Source: Larus michahellis (lineage: Eukaryota > Chordata > Aves > Charadriiformes > Laridae). From it: 64,000 nt of DNA. The translations under genes and the position numbers were made by a program. Shown here piece after piece: positions 1-12,000 of the stretch (position 1 is the first letter of the stretch; the number at the start of each line of letters is the position of its first letter). The DNA is taken from the NCBI RefSeq assembly GCF_964199755.1, contig NC_133904.1, positions 2,383,501 through 2,447,500 on the forward strand, in the 5' to 3' direction. The notes beneath the pieces are model-generated. The model did not search any database and was not told where the DNA came from. It worked only from the letters and a program-made list of their open reading frames with translations.

Positions 1-1359
1 CATAGCTCATTATATCTTCCTGTCTTGGGATTCCTCTTTTTTTTTTTATAGCAATTTTATCCCATCTGTTTGGGAAAGTCCTTGAGGAAATGAAGCTATT
101 TGGGGGCTCCGCTTCCTTCCCCGCTCTCGGGGGGCGAGGGCTCCCCACGAGCGCGCTGGGACCCGTCAGCTCCCTGGGGAGACCCCTGCCCTCGCTCCTC
201 CGCATGCACAGACGCTATTAATTACCATGTAAATGACTCTGTGCAAAGCCTTGCCCCCGTCCTCCCAAGCAGCCTGGGAAGCCGATACACGGCTCTTCGC
301 AGCTGCATCTCCAAGTTTGCTCAGTGCTGATCTGTGGGGGGAAATTGTCACTTTGGGTACCGAAATACCAATTTTCTCACCTGCTGCTGCTTCGTTGCAG
401 GAGCCTCAAACCGTCTATCAGACGCTGCTCAGTTAAGCTGCGCACTTTGGTTCTAACATCCCATTTCACGGGTTTTAGAAAAGATTTCCCCGTGCTTTGG
501 GAAGCTGAGAATACGAGGCAGAGGGTGGCAGGGGTAAGGAGGCAGATCTACAACATGGCCTTAAAAACACCCTAAAATACCAGTTACCTCGTTCCCGTAC
601 GTTCACTTTCTGCAGAGGCATCCCCAGGTTGGGATGGACCTGCCTCGGCCTCTGCCAGCGCCGCACCAAACCCCGCCGCTCAATGCCATTTCTCCAGCAG
701 GTTATTGTAAAAAGCACCGTTTATTGCACTCAAAACATCTGACCTCCTTTGCGGCAGTGGTTTCTCCAGCCTCAGCTCCTGGGGTTCTCGCATCCCTAAA
801 TCCCCTCACCCCCATCAACTCCTCAACGCAGCGGGTCCTCTGCCCACCTCAGAGCTCCCCAGGTCTTGCGGGGATGTAGAGGACATTATCTGTGGAGGCT
901 TCAGCCTCAAATTTTAACCTCCAGAGCATCGCTCCTGCTCTTCCTTAGGGCATCGGCGTGGAGGACCTTGACTAACGCTCTGCTCCGCATCCCCAGGCAA
1001 CCTGCCTGGGTACCTCGTGGTCCCTTGGCCCAGCGCACGACCCCACGGAGGAGGTCTTTGGAACGGGGGCAGAGGCTGTCTGTGCTCACTTTTTCTAGAC
1101 TGCTTAATCCACCGACCCCTTTGTTTTGGTTGGAACCTCTACTTTCTGCTATAACAACACTAATTGCCCCCCCTTCAACCACCAGCAGCACCCAGAGCCA
1201 GCTAGAGGCAGCTTTTGGCCGAAGATGCGTGTAACGGCTCAGGCTCGCCAGCAGATTTGCCTTGTACAAACGATACATTACAACCTATCGTGCGTGTTTT
1301 ACAGAGGCAAAATTCCAGCTGTCGTAGCTGAGAAGTGCAGGAACGGGTCAGGAGGCTTT
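1..1359. other. single-copy noncoding sequence
   Basis: No gene or repeat recognised. A T-rich run lies near 36-49. A short GC-rich, CpG-containing patch lies at about 100-170, followed by ordinary mixed-composition DNA. Open frames occur on both strands but overlap each other, use no recognisable protein motifs and are bounded by no convincing splice sites. Confidence 0.6.
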
Positions 1360-1800
1360 CTTTTTAACAAATACGTTAAAATAATGGAGACAAAGGAATT
1401 CCAGCAGACCCACACTTCTCCGTCTTTAATCTTGATGCACAGCTATTACGGAGACCTTACTGGGTATCTGGTGTTTCTGTCATTTTTCTTAATGAAAAAT
1501 TAGCGAGCATAAGGAATAACTTGTCAAACTATAGGGGAGCGTTTCATGCATGACATATTTTTGCAGACGCTGTAACAGCAAGAGAAGCCAAAACAAATAG
1601 CAAGAAGTATTTTCATTGCCTAAAGTTGAATATGATTAGGATAAACTGCAGCCACATTTCTAGGAGAAATTTATGTGCTGGCAATAATCAGGCAATTTCA
1701 GCTCTCAAATCACTGCCCCTTTTCCAAATGAAAATCAAATTAATTAGTACATTTTCTCCCCTCAGAACAATCTTTTAAGCAGAGCTAATCCCCAGCCCCC
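1360..1800. other. AT-rich block, candidate conserved noncoding element
   Basis: The sequence turns AT-rich and CpG-poor between GC-richer flanks. It contains homeodomain-type TAAT/ATTA cores, including ATTAATTAG at 1739-1747, and shows no simple repeat or transposon signature. Bird developmental enhancers often look like this, but the label rests on composition and motifs only. No alignment was available, so the boundaries are approximate. Confidence 0.3.
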
Positions 1801-3417
1801 TTCGCTTGGAGATGAAATGAACTCCCTGACACAGTTCACAGCGGTTCTGGGCATTTCCCCCATGGTCCAGGCTTCCATTTGCTCACTTTTCCGTTTTAAG
1901 GGGCTTTTCTTGCCATCCAGACCACATTGTCGCTAAGATCAACCTGGAAGGTACCAGCATGGAGGCTTGGGAAGGGTTCCTCGGCTCAGGAGGAGGCAGG
2001 AGAAGCTGCTCGGAGCTACCTGAGCAGAAGTCTTCGCGTTTCCCGCAGACCCATCATTGGGTCTTGTTAAAGCATTCTACTCCTTGTCATTTACTCAGAT
2101 ATTCCCAGGCCCTGCTCGGGGGTGGGAAACTGAGGCAAAGGCGTTTGCGTCACTCATGTTGACCTAAAATCCCTAAAATCCTTAGGGGCCGCTCCCGCAG
2201 CACGCGCAGTTCTGCTGCGCTGGCACCTCGCAATGCTCATACCATGCTCTGGTGAGATGGGTTAGTCGGCTAAAACCCGATTCTGCAGCTGGTGGAATCA
2301 AACCTGGCTGGCCAACCTGGTTTGGAGCGGCTGGGTTCCTGCAGTCTATGATTCATCCAAGAGGAAGAAACATGATGTGACCCCTAAGAAAAGCCGGGAT
2401 CTCCAGGAAGCTCCAGCACATGGCCAGGGTTATCATCTGTACGATAGCAATCATTTGATGGCCGTGCTCTGAAAAGCCATATGTAAACGGTGTCCTGGAC
2501 TTTTAAACCTAAGGGTCATTAGTGCTATTTTATGACATCCCAACCTTATTGAATTTCCCATCCTATTGCTCCTCTTCAGAGACTCTTGAAGCATAAACAA
2601 GAAAATCATCAGGGGGGATGTTTGCATGCCCTGACTGCCCGGTACGAGTTGCGTGGTGGCCGTACCAGCGTGGCAGGTACCGCAGCACACCACAGGCGTG
2701 ATGCCCATCACACAGGACAGAAGACGCTGTTGGTGGCAGCCAGAGCCAAACCACAGGTTCTTGCTGAGCCTCGAATCATGGCAGGGGGGTGGGATGGTCC
2801 CACCGCTCCCCAGGACGGGCGCTTCTGTCCAGCATTGCCAAAACTGCTGCCGAGCGATGGAGGGCAGCTCCAAGCCCTATTAATTAGTCTCTCTGATTAA
2901 CTTTGCATGCTTACGGAAACCTTCGAACCAGCACTAAATTAGATTACTGAGATTAGTTTTATTATTTTTTCTTGGGTTATTTGCTCAGCACTGACAGAGG
3001 AGCCTTTGTTTCATGCTGGAAACGCTGCAGCGAGACACGGGGTGTCACACACCAGCGCCTCCCATGCTGTGTCCCGACCAAGGCCACCGTGACCTAGCGG
3101 GTGGGATCCCACCAACACCTACGGGCACTCGCGCCCTTCGATTCCCAGCTTGAAGTCTCTCCCAATGCCCTTTTGGGTGGCAGTTTGCAGGACGACCGCT
3201 GTCTTCGCCCCTTGAAGCGAATGCTTTTTCTCTCTTAAACCTTATTTCTTATTTCTCCGGAGCAGAAGCACGTTGCGTGGATGAGCACAGCACAGTCCGG
3301 CCGATCGATGCCCTTTCTTTTTTAAGCGTCGGGTGTGCGCGCAGTTCTGCTAGTTTAGTAAATAAGGATCCGCCATGCTCATAAAATTTCAACACAGCCA
3401 AGCATGGTGGTGCCATC
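1801..3417. other. single-copy noncoding sequence
   Basis: Mixed composition with no recognised gene. A stretch at 2113-2165 containing GGGAAACTGAGGCA resembles the antisense core of a MIR SINE but is too short to call. The rest shows no tandem repeat or transposon end. Confidence 0.55.
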
Positions 3418-3645
3418 TGCTACTCGTTTGGCGAGACACCGCTTTATAGCGATCGGCGGCAGTAAGGTACCACGCTCGGTTATTAACTCCAGCGGCGGCT
3501 GTTAAAAGGGCCGTCGCAGTCGGGGAAGACAGCGGATTTCTCTGCCGGCCCTCGGAGGGTATCGCTCGGTCCCGGCGGCTTCGGACATCGTGGAGCCGCT
3601 TTCCTAAACGGAGCATTTCCGCAGGGGGCACGCGGGGCTGTAGGC
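3418..3645. promoter_or_regulatory. CpG-dense patch, candidate small CpG island
   Basis: This roughly 230-bp stretch carries many CpG dinucleotides (for example GCGATCGGCGGC near 3450) while its flanks have few. Near its right edge is a 14-bp near-match to the CTCF core (3618-3631). Small CpG islands in birds often mark promoters or enhancers. No transcript or coding exon is evident beside it, so a regulatory role is inferred. Confidence 0.35.
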
Positions 3646-3659
3646 AGGAGTAAGTGCTC

Positions 3660-3960
3660 AGGGTAACACATCCAGACAGAAAGATTGATTGTAATTGTGT
3701 AGGATAGCCCTTAGCTCACCCGTGATTATAATTACGTTAAATTGCTATTTAATGGTTTTCACATCACCTTTGACAGTAGGTTATTTTTGTAATCTTTACT
3801 TAAAATAAAATCTTTTTTTGGTCTCGTTGTTGAAGCCCTTCTCTGCCTCCTTTTGTGCTCAATGCATTAGGAAATCAGTTTGTCTTCATTATTCCCGCTC
3901 TCCTGTATCATTTCATTATTATCACAAGATTAGAAAATAAGTAGCTCCCCCAAAAGGGCT
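3660..3960. other. AT-rich block, candidate conserved noncoding element
   Basis: Directly after the CpG-dense patch the sequence becomes AT-rich, with clustered homeodomain-like cores such as GATTATAATTACGTTAAATT starting at about 3724. No transposon or tandem-repeat structure explains it. The CpG-rich/AT-rich pairing resembles regulatory DNA of developmental loci, but this is inference without alignment. Confidence 0.3.
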
Positions 3961-5355
3961 TCTGGGTGAACAAACTTTCTGGTCAGAGTAAAATGAAGCG
4001 TAGCCTTTTCCCAATGCTATCCTTACACCGCAGCCTGTCGGTTCCTAGCGCTACCCTGTCAGAGCAGCAAGAAAATCTGGGCTTGAAATCCCCTCCCTCC
4101 GGCTCCGGCAGAGCCCTTGCAGCAGGGGTTTCGAAGGGGGGACCGGGCGCCATGGCGAAGCGCTGCCCGCTCTCGAGGCAGAAACAAAATCCAGACCAAC
4201 AAGTGGAAAACGCAACAAATAATTCATCTCCAAAAAGCTACTTTAGTGGCCGGGTGCTGTAATCCATCACTGTGGGCGTGCAGCAAACTGAAGGGATTCG
4301 CAGACCAACCCAAGCAGAGACGCTGTGCTCCAACCATCCCTGGGCTTCAAGACTTGGGTTTTGGCTAAAGCCCACCTCTAAACGCACCCCTGGTCGCCAA
4401 GACGTTTGCATCTGTCTGAGCCAAAACGGGGTGTGAAAAAACTCTGGGTGGATTCGGCAGCCAGGTGCTGCTGAGCTGGAGGAATTACAGTATCCTCGTG
4501 GGGTGCTGCATCCTCAGCAGCATCCCTGCACCGCGCTCTCACCTCCTCTGGACCACACTTTCCCTGCGTGCGTCCGTTCCTTCCTCAGCATCGGCTCAAC
4601 CTCCCGGCTGGGATAGAAACCTCCCAGATCAGAAGCTTCATCATATGCTCCCGCCCAGAGAAATGAAAGGTCCACTTCTTTAGAATCACTTCTTTAAATA
4701 ATTTACTACTAATTATGTAATTACTTCATTATACAGTGCTAGTAAAAAAAAAAAAACATAAAAAAATGAGCACTTACGGTCCAAGGGGTTTAGCCCTTAA
4801 TTCCTAATAAAAAGGCTAGATTCAAGCAATAATTTTCTTTAAAAATACTCGCAAAAAAGTATTTTAAGTGACTCCTTGCTATGGCCACAGGGCCAAGCGC
4901 TTCTGCAATAAGCACGTAATGATTTACACGGTTGAATATCTCAAGCGGCTTCAGAAATCAAGACGCAAGCACCCGACTACTCAAACCACAAACTCAACTG
5001 AGAAAAATTAATGGTGAATTCAGTGGCCTCTGGGATGGATCGCCTGAATTAAACACTGTCTGCGGCCACCCAAAAGCCACCTCAAGTGCTGGGGTGGAGC
5101 TGGGAGGATCAGCCGACATTCCTTATCAGAGCGACGTTCCCGCGGTGGCGAGCAATGATGTAACGCTTTTCCCCACCCTGCTTCACGAAATACATCAAAA
5201 AGGAGCGATCTCGTGGTTGGGGTTATTTCACCCTGGAAGAAAAGGCAGTGTGGGGATGCTGCGCTCATCCACGAAGCCCCACGGCCAAACGCAGCCCGGG
5301 GTCGCTCCGGTGGGAGGAGGATGATGAGCAGGACCGCAGAGGTAGCCCTGGTCGG
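3961..5355. other. single-copy noncoding sequence
   Basis: No gene recognised. The interval 4680-4930 is AT-rich and includes an A12 run at 4744-4755 and several short A runs. The remainder is mixed-composition DNA without transposon ends. Confidence 0.55.
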
Positions 5356-5378
5356 GGGTTTGGTCGGGGGCCAAACCC
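5356..5378. repeat. short inverted repeat (8-bp stem, 7-nt loop)
   Basis: GGGTTTGG at 5356-5363 is perfectly complementary to CCAAACCC at 5371-5378, separated by a G-rich 7-base loop. There is no downstream T run and no gene nearby, so this is not called a terminator. A short stem like this can arise by chance. Confidence 0.6.
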
Positions 5379-7177
5379 ACCCCCTCCGAGGCGGAGGAAG
5401 TTACCTAATGAAGTCCTGTGACTTGGCCCTCTCCCTCATTGTCCCAAATAAACCGCTCTCGTGTTGTTTAAACACTCCGCTGTCAAAACCTGATGGTTCT
5501 GGGACAGAAATGACCTCAGGGAGACGCGCGGCTGGAAAATTCGGCTCGGGCAGTTTGTGTAATTAACGGTCCTGTTCCCAGAAAGAGACAATGATGAATC
5601 TCTGCGTGCTGGGCGCGGTGGGCAGGCCTAATTCAGCAAACCCAGTCACACTTGTCACCCGCACTTCGAGCTGTATCAACAAGCCGGCCGGACTAATGAG
5701 CCCAACTTCAACAGAAAATGACCTCATATGGGGCAGGACCCCGGCCATGAATTTGCTCTTTGTTGTTGCAGCCGCCTCCCTCCGCCACGGCGAACTTGCA
5801 GTGTAATCCCCTGGTATCCCCTTGCTCTTACGTGTATTTTATATCTATGAAAAATAGGCGCTGTTTGTGCGGCACGTTTAAATTGCTGGGCTACTCTATT
5901 CACAGTTTATCCAGCCACATGGAAAAAAAGCGCTTCCCACCTGTATGGAAATGTGTGGGGACTTACACAGCTCCTTATTTTCAAGCTAATGATTAATTTA
6001 TCACTTCTCGGGTGTTTTGGTTTTTTTTTTTTTCCTAAATGTAATGGAGTAATTAGCAGGGCTTTTTCCCATTTTTCCCAGCTAAACCCCAGTGACGTTT
6101 CTTGGTGCATGCTTACCATGAACATCTGAGCAGAGAAGAAATACCTGAGATACCAACAGGAGGCACTGAGAAAAAGTATTGACATGGAAGGAGGAGGGTC
6201 CTTAAATATTTCTAAAAGCCTGTTTTTTTCCCAGGGTGCTTATCAAAGCATGAGCACTTGCAAAAAAAAATAACAGGCCTGCTCAGAACTGGGAACAACA
6301 ACCCCAAGCCACCATAGTATGTGTTTTCCTGATGCACCTACGCTTTATTGCTCCTCCCCTTGGCTGGATTTGTTTCACAGCTCCTTCAAGAGGTCCATAA
6401 CCTTCCCATACTGGACCGCAGCATTGTTAGATCCGACATCTCGATCCACCTCATGGGCAAACCTACTGTGAAACACTTCCTGCTGGGTCAGAAGTACCAT
6501 ACAATAGCAACCCCACTTTTGGGGGGCTGATAGACCACTTCCAGCCCTCAAAACTTATCCCAGGCTGCCACATATCCTCTCCAGTAAACCCTCAGCTCTG
6601 GGAAGGTGACACAACCACCACAGCCGCTGCTACAGGAGGTGGGGGATGCTCACGAGCTCATTCTGACCAAAGCAATAGAAATTGCAGGTCATGTCAGGTT
6701 CAAGTCATGACTATGTAACCCACTATTTCTTAAGATGGGTTAATATGAGCTGCGCCCCCAGTAAGGAAACAAAGGATCCTCTTAATTTGGTGTAATTTAC
6801 TATAGCAATACTCTTGATTTCTTGCTTTCAAAACATCATTCAGGCAAAGTTAGCCATATTGACCAACTCCCAGAACTGGTGAATCTCAGGACATTTCAAC
6901 CATTTGAAAGAGTTTCATTCTGATTTGGAATAAAACGAATGTTTTCTTAAATTTCCTGTAGTGTAAGAATTCCCCGCGCTTTGCTTTCAAAAACCACAAG
7001 AAGGTGGCACCCCAAAAATATGCCTTGGGGGAGCTGGTAGCTGCTACAGGGAAACGACGAGGAATTGTGCGAACTTTGCTCAGCACCTGCCAAGGGATGA
7101 GAGTTGCAATCCAGGCTGTGCCAAAGCCAGGGATGCCCAGGATGCCCAGGCAGCTCCGCGCTCCTGCAGGGCTAAGA
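5379..7177. other. single-copy noncoding sequence
   Basis: No gene or transposon recognised. It contains a T13 run at 6021-6033 and a direct nuclear-receptor-like half-site pair at 6686-6702. The stretch 5560-5780 has TAATTA and ATTA cores in otherwise mixed DNA. Confidence 0.55.
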
Positions 7178-7216
7178 CAGCCACATCCCACCTGTCCCTG
7201 TGGTGGGATGTGACTG
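7178..7216. repeat. near-perfect 39-bp hairpin
   Basis: CACATCCCACC at 7182-7192 pairs perfectly with GGTGGGATGTG at 7202-7212 across a 9-base loop. After one C/A mismatch (7181 versus 7213), CAG at 7178-7180 pairs with CTG at 7214-7216. The total is a 15-position stem with one mismatch. No known mobile-element terminal sequence or microRNA is recognised. It may be a small foldback or an RNA structure if transcribed. Confidence 0.75.
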
Positions 7217-8737
7217 GAGCCACCCATCACGTCCTCGTACTTGTGACCCTGAGCCCTGCTCCATGCAGAGCCCCGGGAGAGGGTCGGCTACAGGTTTCCA
7301 CTTAGAAACTCCAAAATATTTATCTCTGAGACATGACAAGAGCCAGGCCCCTCGGGAACTTGTGGTTCGACACCAGCTCATTGAAACAGGTAAGCCTCCA
7401 TGTAATACGTGCTTTGAGTAATGAACATCTGACATAATTGTGCTGGGTTGGAACGTGTCCGATCTGCAAACAAAGCACGTGGTTTGTTTGTGTTTTGTGT
7501 TAACGTGGCGCTCGGACATTTGTGGCTTTGCTGTGCGTTGTTGCACACGCCTGGCACGATGCATCTGAGCTGCAGAAAACCCGCCGTCACTGCGAGGTCC
7601 CCTTTTGTACGCTTCTTTTAGCCTACTGACTTCGAAGCATTAAAGCCATTAGGGTAATATAAGAGATAAGGTTTCAGTCGACGCATTTGTCCCCAGACCT
7701 AATGAAAACACAGTGGTGTTACATTTATAGCTCCAGAAACCACAGTCTCAAATTCTATATGCCCTGGAGAGACCTTAGCTACAACCCAGGAAGCAGAGAT
7801 AAAAATCGCATTTAGATATTAACTTCCCCTTGCGCGGGATCTCTCGCTGCTGTTGAGTTTCCGCTCAGCCCGAGGGTGCTGGTGCCCCGCGGCCCTGAGG
7901 GCATCGCACTATTTCAAGTGGGCTCTGCCGTCAGCCACCATGGCGAAACCCCGGGCATATCCCACCAGATTTGTCAGCGAGTCCTCCTAGCCACCACCTC
8001 TCTCTGTAGTGAGTCACGATTTCCACGCAAATACACCCACAGATGGAAAAAAAAAAAAAACCACGCAAAAAAACCCCAGGAAATTCAACCCCCCCTTCCC
8101 CAGTCCTCCAGCAGGTCCCTTGTGCAGCCCAGTCCCCCCAGTATCGGCCGGGACGGTATTGAAATGGCACAGGGTTCCAGGCTCTGATTCCCAGGAGCAT
8201 TCCTGGACTTTGGCACCGTCAGCCTCACGTGCTGCCCTGCTAAAAGATGCGTTTCTGGTGACGGAGCCATCATCTGAGAACCAACCCCGGACCCACGCTG
8301 CAGCAGTTAGGATGCCTATGGGTCATTCACTCCTGCCTGAGCTCTCCTCTGCCTCGGACACACTTGTCACCGAGGGCTGCATGGTCCTGCCTGCGCCCCG
8401 GGAACCCTGCAGGTTCCTTAAGGTAATATTTCTATGTAGGTAGACATTTGCTTAATACTGCTCCTACTGTTAAAATGCAGACACGCTTATTTATCTTCCA
8501 GTAGCGTCAAGGAGAGGCAAACTGGGAGGCACAGAGCAAGTTAAATCTGCTGTAAGCAAAAGGGACTAGAGAGGGACTTCTGCTCTTCATACCACAGAAG
8601 AGCAGGGTCTGGTCTCTCATCCACCCACACTGGTGCCTACAGAAAGGGCATCCTCAGAGAACCCCATTTTGTGACCTCCTATAGATTTTGGAGCGATATC
8701 ACCTGGAGTCACCCAGAGGCAACTGCACTGCCTGCGT
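7217..8737. other. single-copy noncoding sequence with a poly-A and short direct repeat
   Basis: No gene recognised. An A14 run at 8047-8060 is flanked by two copies of CCACGCAAA (8023-8031 and 8061-8069), as described in the findings. The rest is mixed-composition DNA. Confidence 0.55.
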
Positions 8738-9003
8738 AATCATAGAATCATTTAGGTTAGAAAAGACCTTTAACATTCATCAAGCCCAACGGTAAACCCA
8801 GTACTGCCAAGTTCACCGCTAAACCGTGTTCCTCAGCGCCACACCTACATGTCTTTTAAATACCTCCAGGGATGGTGACTCCATCCCTTCCCTGGGCAGC
8901 CTGTTCCAAGGCTTGATGACCCTTTCGGTGAAGAAATTTTTCCGAATATCCAATCTAAATCTCCCCTGGCACAACTTGAGGCTTTTTCCTCTCATCCTAA
9001 ATC
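8738..9003 (-). mobile_element. CR1 LINE fragment, 5'-truncated
   Basis: The left end reads as the complement of the CR1 3' terminus (octamer-like AATCATAGAATCA), followed by TTTAGGTTAGAAAAGACCTTT, a known avian CR1 3'-UTR variant. Going right on the minus strand, the frame encodes the CR1 ORF2 C-terminus, with GRFRLDIRKNFFTERV and a downstream NRLPRE motif. Only about 270 bp of a roughly 4.5-kb family remain, so it is a dead 5'-truncated copy, typical of CR1 insertion. This variant differs from the GGTTGGAAGGGACC type seen at 16.9 and 56.1 kb, so at least two CR1 lineages are present. The right boundary is good to about 20 bp. Confidence 0.93.
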
Positions 9004-12000
9004 CCCTCTTCAACCGCGAGCATCTCTGCTGTTTAGTGTGAAGCGGTCAGCAGGGTGTCTAGACAAATTCTGCGTCAGAGGAGAGCGAAGCAAAGCTGTG
9101 CGCAGTTTAACTCCAGAGATATGTATGTGTAACCTGTACATTTCATAAGCACAGAGGTGTGCGCAGAGCAGGAGCGGACACAGAGCACAGCCCAAGGGCC
9201 GGGGTCCCGGCCACTGCAGAGCTCCCCAAAGGAGCCACAGCCATGATGAGTCTGAGGACCACCAAGGACTTTGCCGCTGTTTACAGAAATCTCCTTTCTT
9301 ACCCAAAAAAATGCAAGACAAAGAGCACACCCGTGCTGCTGAACCCACTGCTCGCACACAGCCTCCCCTCTGTGCCCCCGCGTGGTTTATAGCCCCACAT
9401 CAAAAACCGCTCGTGAAATCCCTGCGTGCTCCGTGCAGCCCAGCGGCGTGGAGCTCTACCGAGGAGAAACCTCAGGCAGCACCGAGACTTCAGGTGGTAC
9501 CGAGGCACCTCCTGAAGGCAAATCGACAGCTTCAGCGCTGCTTTTCATTAAATACATGTAATTCAAAAGGTACGTGTTTGGCAACTGCTGCTGCTCCCTA
9601 AGCCCTGGGACCATCCAGGACGGATACAGGCTCAGCAGACGCCCCAACCCAAGTGGGCTTTTTTCATGCCTTTTTTTTCTGTTTGAGCTTAGAAGGGTCC
9701 ATTAAGCAAACAAGCCTTTGGCTAGATCTTGGCTTGTGGGGCTCCATGAAGATTTGAACCCTCCAGACTTGGCTCTGGCAGTGCCCAGAAGTGCTTCGGA
9801 CGTGTCCCTGGCTCACACCTTTCAGCTGCACTGCCTCAATATTTCCCCTTATAACCCGTATCTGGAGGCTCCCTGGCAGCACTGAGGCTGAAATAAACTT
9901 CGTGTTCCTTTTTCCCCTTGGCTGCAAACCGGGAGCGATCACAGCCGCTGACATCGCCCATGACCAAGACCCCTGACAGCCCGGCCGATGGACCCACGCG
10001 CCCAAGGATTGGCTCCTCTGGCTCGCGTGGAGCCACGCACCCCGTGCTGAGAGAGCCGCCGGGGACGGAGCGGTTTTCACAGCTCACCTGCCAGGCAGAG
10101 AGGCTGTCAAGGTAGCGAAAAATGAGAATTTGCATCTTGGCTGAGGCTTTCCCGCTGCTACGCGGTTTGGCTTTCGAGTCTGACAGCTTCTTGTATTTCC
10201 GCGAGGTTGGCGCGGCTCGTGCTGCGACCTGATCTACGGCTCCGCAGGAACACATGCAGGATTCGCTCCCCATCGCCCGTTAAAAACCAGCAGTGCTTTT
10301 TCCCAGTGTGTTGTACTCTCTGTTTCATAAGAGGTCATGAAATGATGTCAGCTTGTCCACAACTGAGAATTCAAATAGAAGACATCGAAAAATCCAAATT
10401 CACCTAGGTGAAGGTTTTTTAAAGGCCTTTGGCTTGCAGAAGGGATGTGTCACGGCTGAAGTCTGGAGGTTGCTGAGCGTAGCGGGACGGAAACGCGGGA
10501 TCCCCGAGCTGTAGCATGAGACACGGGCTGCTGCACAAGGCTGGCTCGGAGGGGCAGCAGAAAGGCTTCTTGCACGAAGAAAGGGGCTTCGCTCCCGAAC
10601 AGCTTCATCCCCAGCTGCGCGAGAACAGGGAGAGTCGGGTGAGAAAACACAAGAAAGTATTTTAAATAATATTATTCGCAGGCGAGCTTTGACACAGCGT
10701 GTAGAACCCAGGCTGTGCATGAGGGGGATGCGGTTTTCCCGTGCTGAGGCGGTACCCAGAAGAGCGGGTGGGGAGAAGGCAGCTCCCAGCAGCAGGCTGC
10801 ATCCCATCTCCTTCCCACCCACGTGCTGGTGATTTAACGCGCTTGTGGCACAACTGCTCCGTTTCCTTCAATAAATATTGTTCAGGTCAAAGTCAATATG
10901 TCGGTCACTTTATTGTGCTATCTCTTTGCAGCTCCTGCAGCCATAATAATTACAGCATAGAAATCTAGGGACAACTTAGGACACATTTTTCCGTGATCGG
11001 CAGCACTGATGGAGTGTGGCTTCCTACGCCTTCCCCCAGGGGACTCCTCGCTGTGGGGTGGGATTTCCTTCTGTGGGGCTCGGAGGTGGCCCCAACATCT
11101 ACTTTCACTCTGCATCCAGAAATCCCACAAGCCTCCAGACCCAGCCTCTCTGGCAAATTTGTTTTAAATCAGCCGTAGGTTCCAAAGCCACCGGGGAAGG
11201 CTCTACAGACACGTGTGGTCGCAAATTACCCGTTTCCTTGGGATAAAGGGCTTAAAGGAAAACCCCAATATTTTTTTTCCACCTGCTCGTGAGCTGCGTT
11301 GGGATGTGGGACAGCAGGGCTCGGAGTGGATGTACTGATGCCCAGGGGGCTGTTGGGAGCTACCGCTGGCTGAGCTGCTTTCGCTCCATTCCTCAGCGTC
11401 CTTTGGAAGAAAGGACCGGCAAGGAGTGAATACGGACCTCAGCCGAGCAGCCAGGTGGTTGGTGCCGGATTGGGATGTTGGATGCCAAAATCAAAGGGAC
11501 AGCTGCTCCTAAACCGTGTATATACTCTGCAAAAAGCAATTGCTAGAGTTTGTGTGTGTTGCCGAACTTCCATCCTTTAAAGCAAAACATCGTTACTGCC
11601 TGTAATTAGAAGTTAAGAGCAGCGAGGTTGTGCTGGAAGTTTTCCTGTCGCCCACCGAGGCATCTGGGGCGAGCACGCCATCGTGTCCACCGCAGGAGAG
11701 CCCACCGGTGCACAGAGGACAGGACTGTTTCCTGACAGATAAAGAAATAACAACCTGAATCCACTCACGTTATCGCTAATTAGCGCTTGCAGGGCCAAGC
11801 GTGGGGCTCATTGTCAGCTTAATCAGTTGGGACTATGATTAGAGCATGACTCTTTGGCTGGAAATCTTTCTTTCCAATAACTTTAATTAACCTTAATACC
11901 ACGTTCCTCGCTCTTCCTTTTTAAAAAACAGTAAAAAGGCGGTGGGGGGAGCTTTCAGGCATGCTGGAGGCGATGCTGGTTGACAAAGCATCAGGAGAAA

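Noticed and set aside
2113..2165. MIR-like GGGAAACTGAGGCA stretch
   Set aside because: The match is only about 15-20 bp with no supporting flanking similarity.
8819..9013. 64-codon minus frame as a host gene
   Set aside because: It is the C-terminal part of CR1 ORF2 inside a truncated LINE copy.
11342..11356. CCAGGGGGCTGTT as a CTCF site
   Set aside because: Four mismatches to the 14-bp core.
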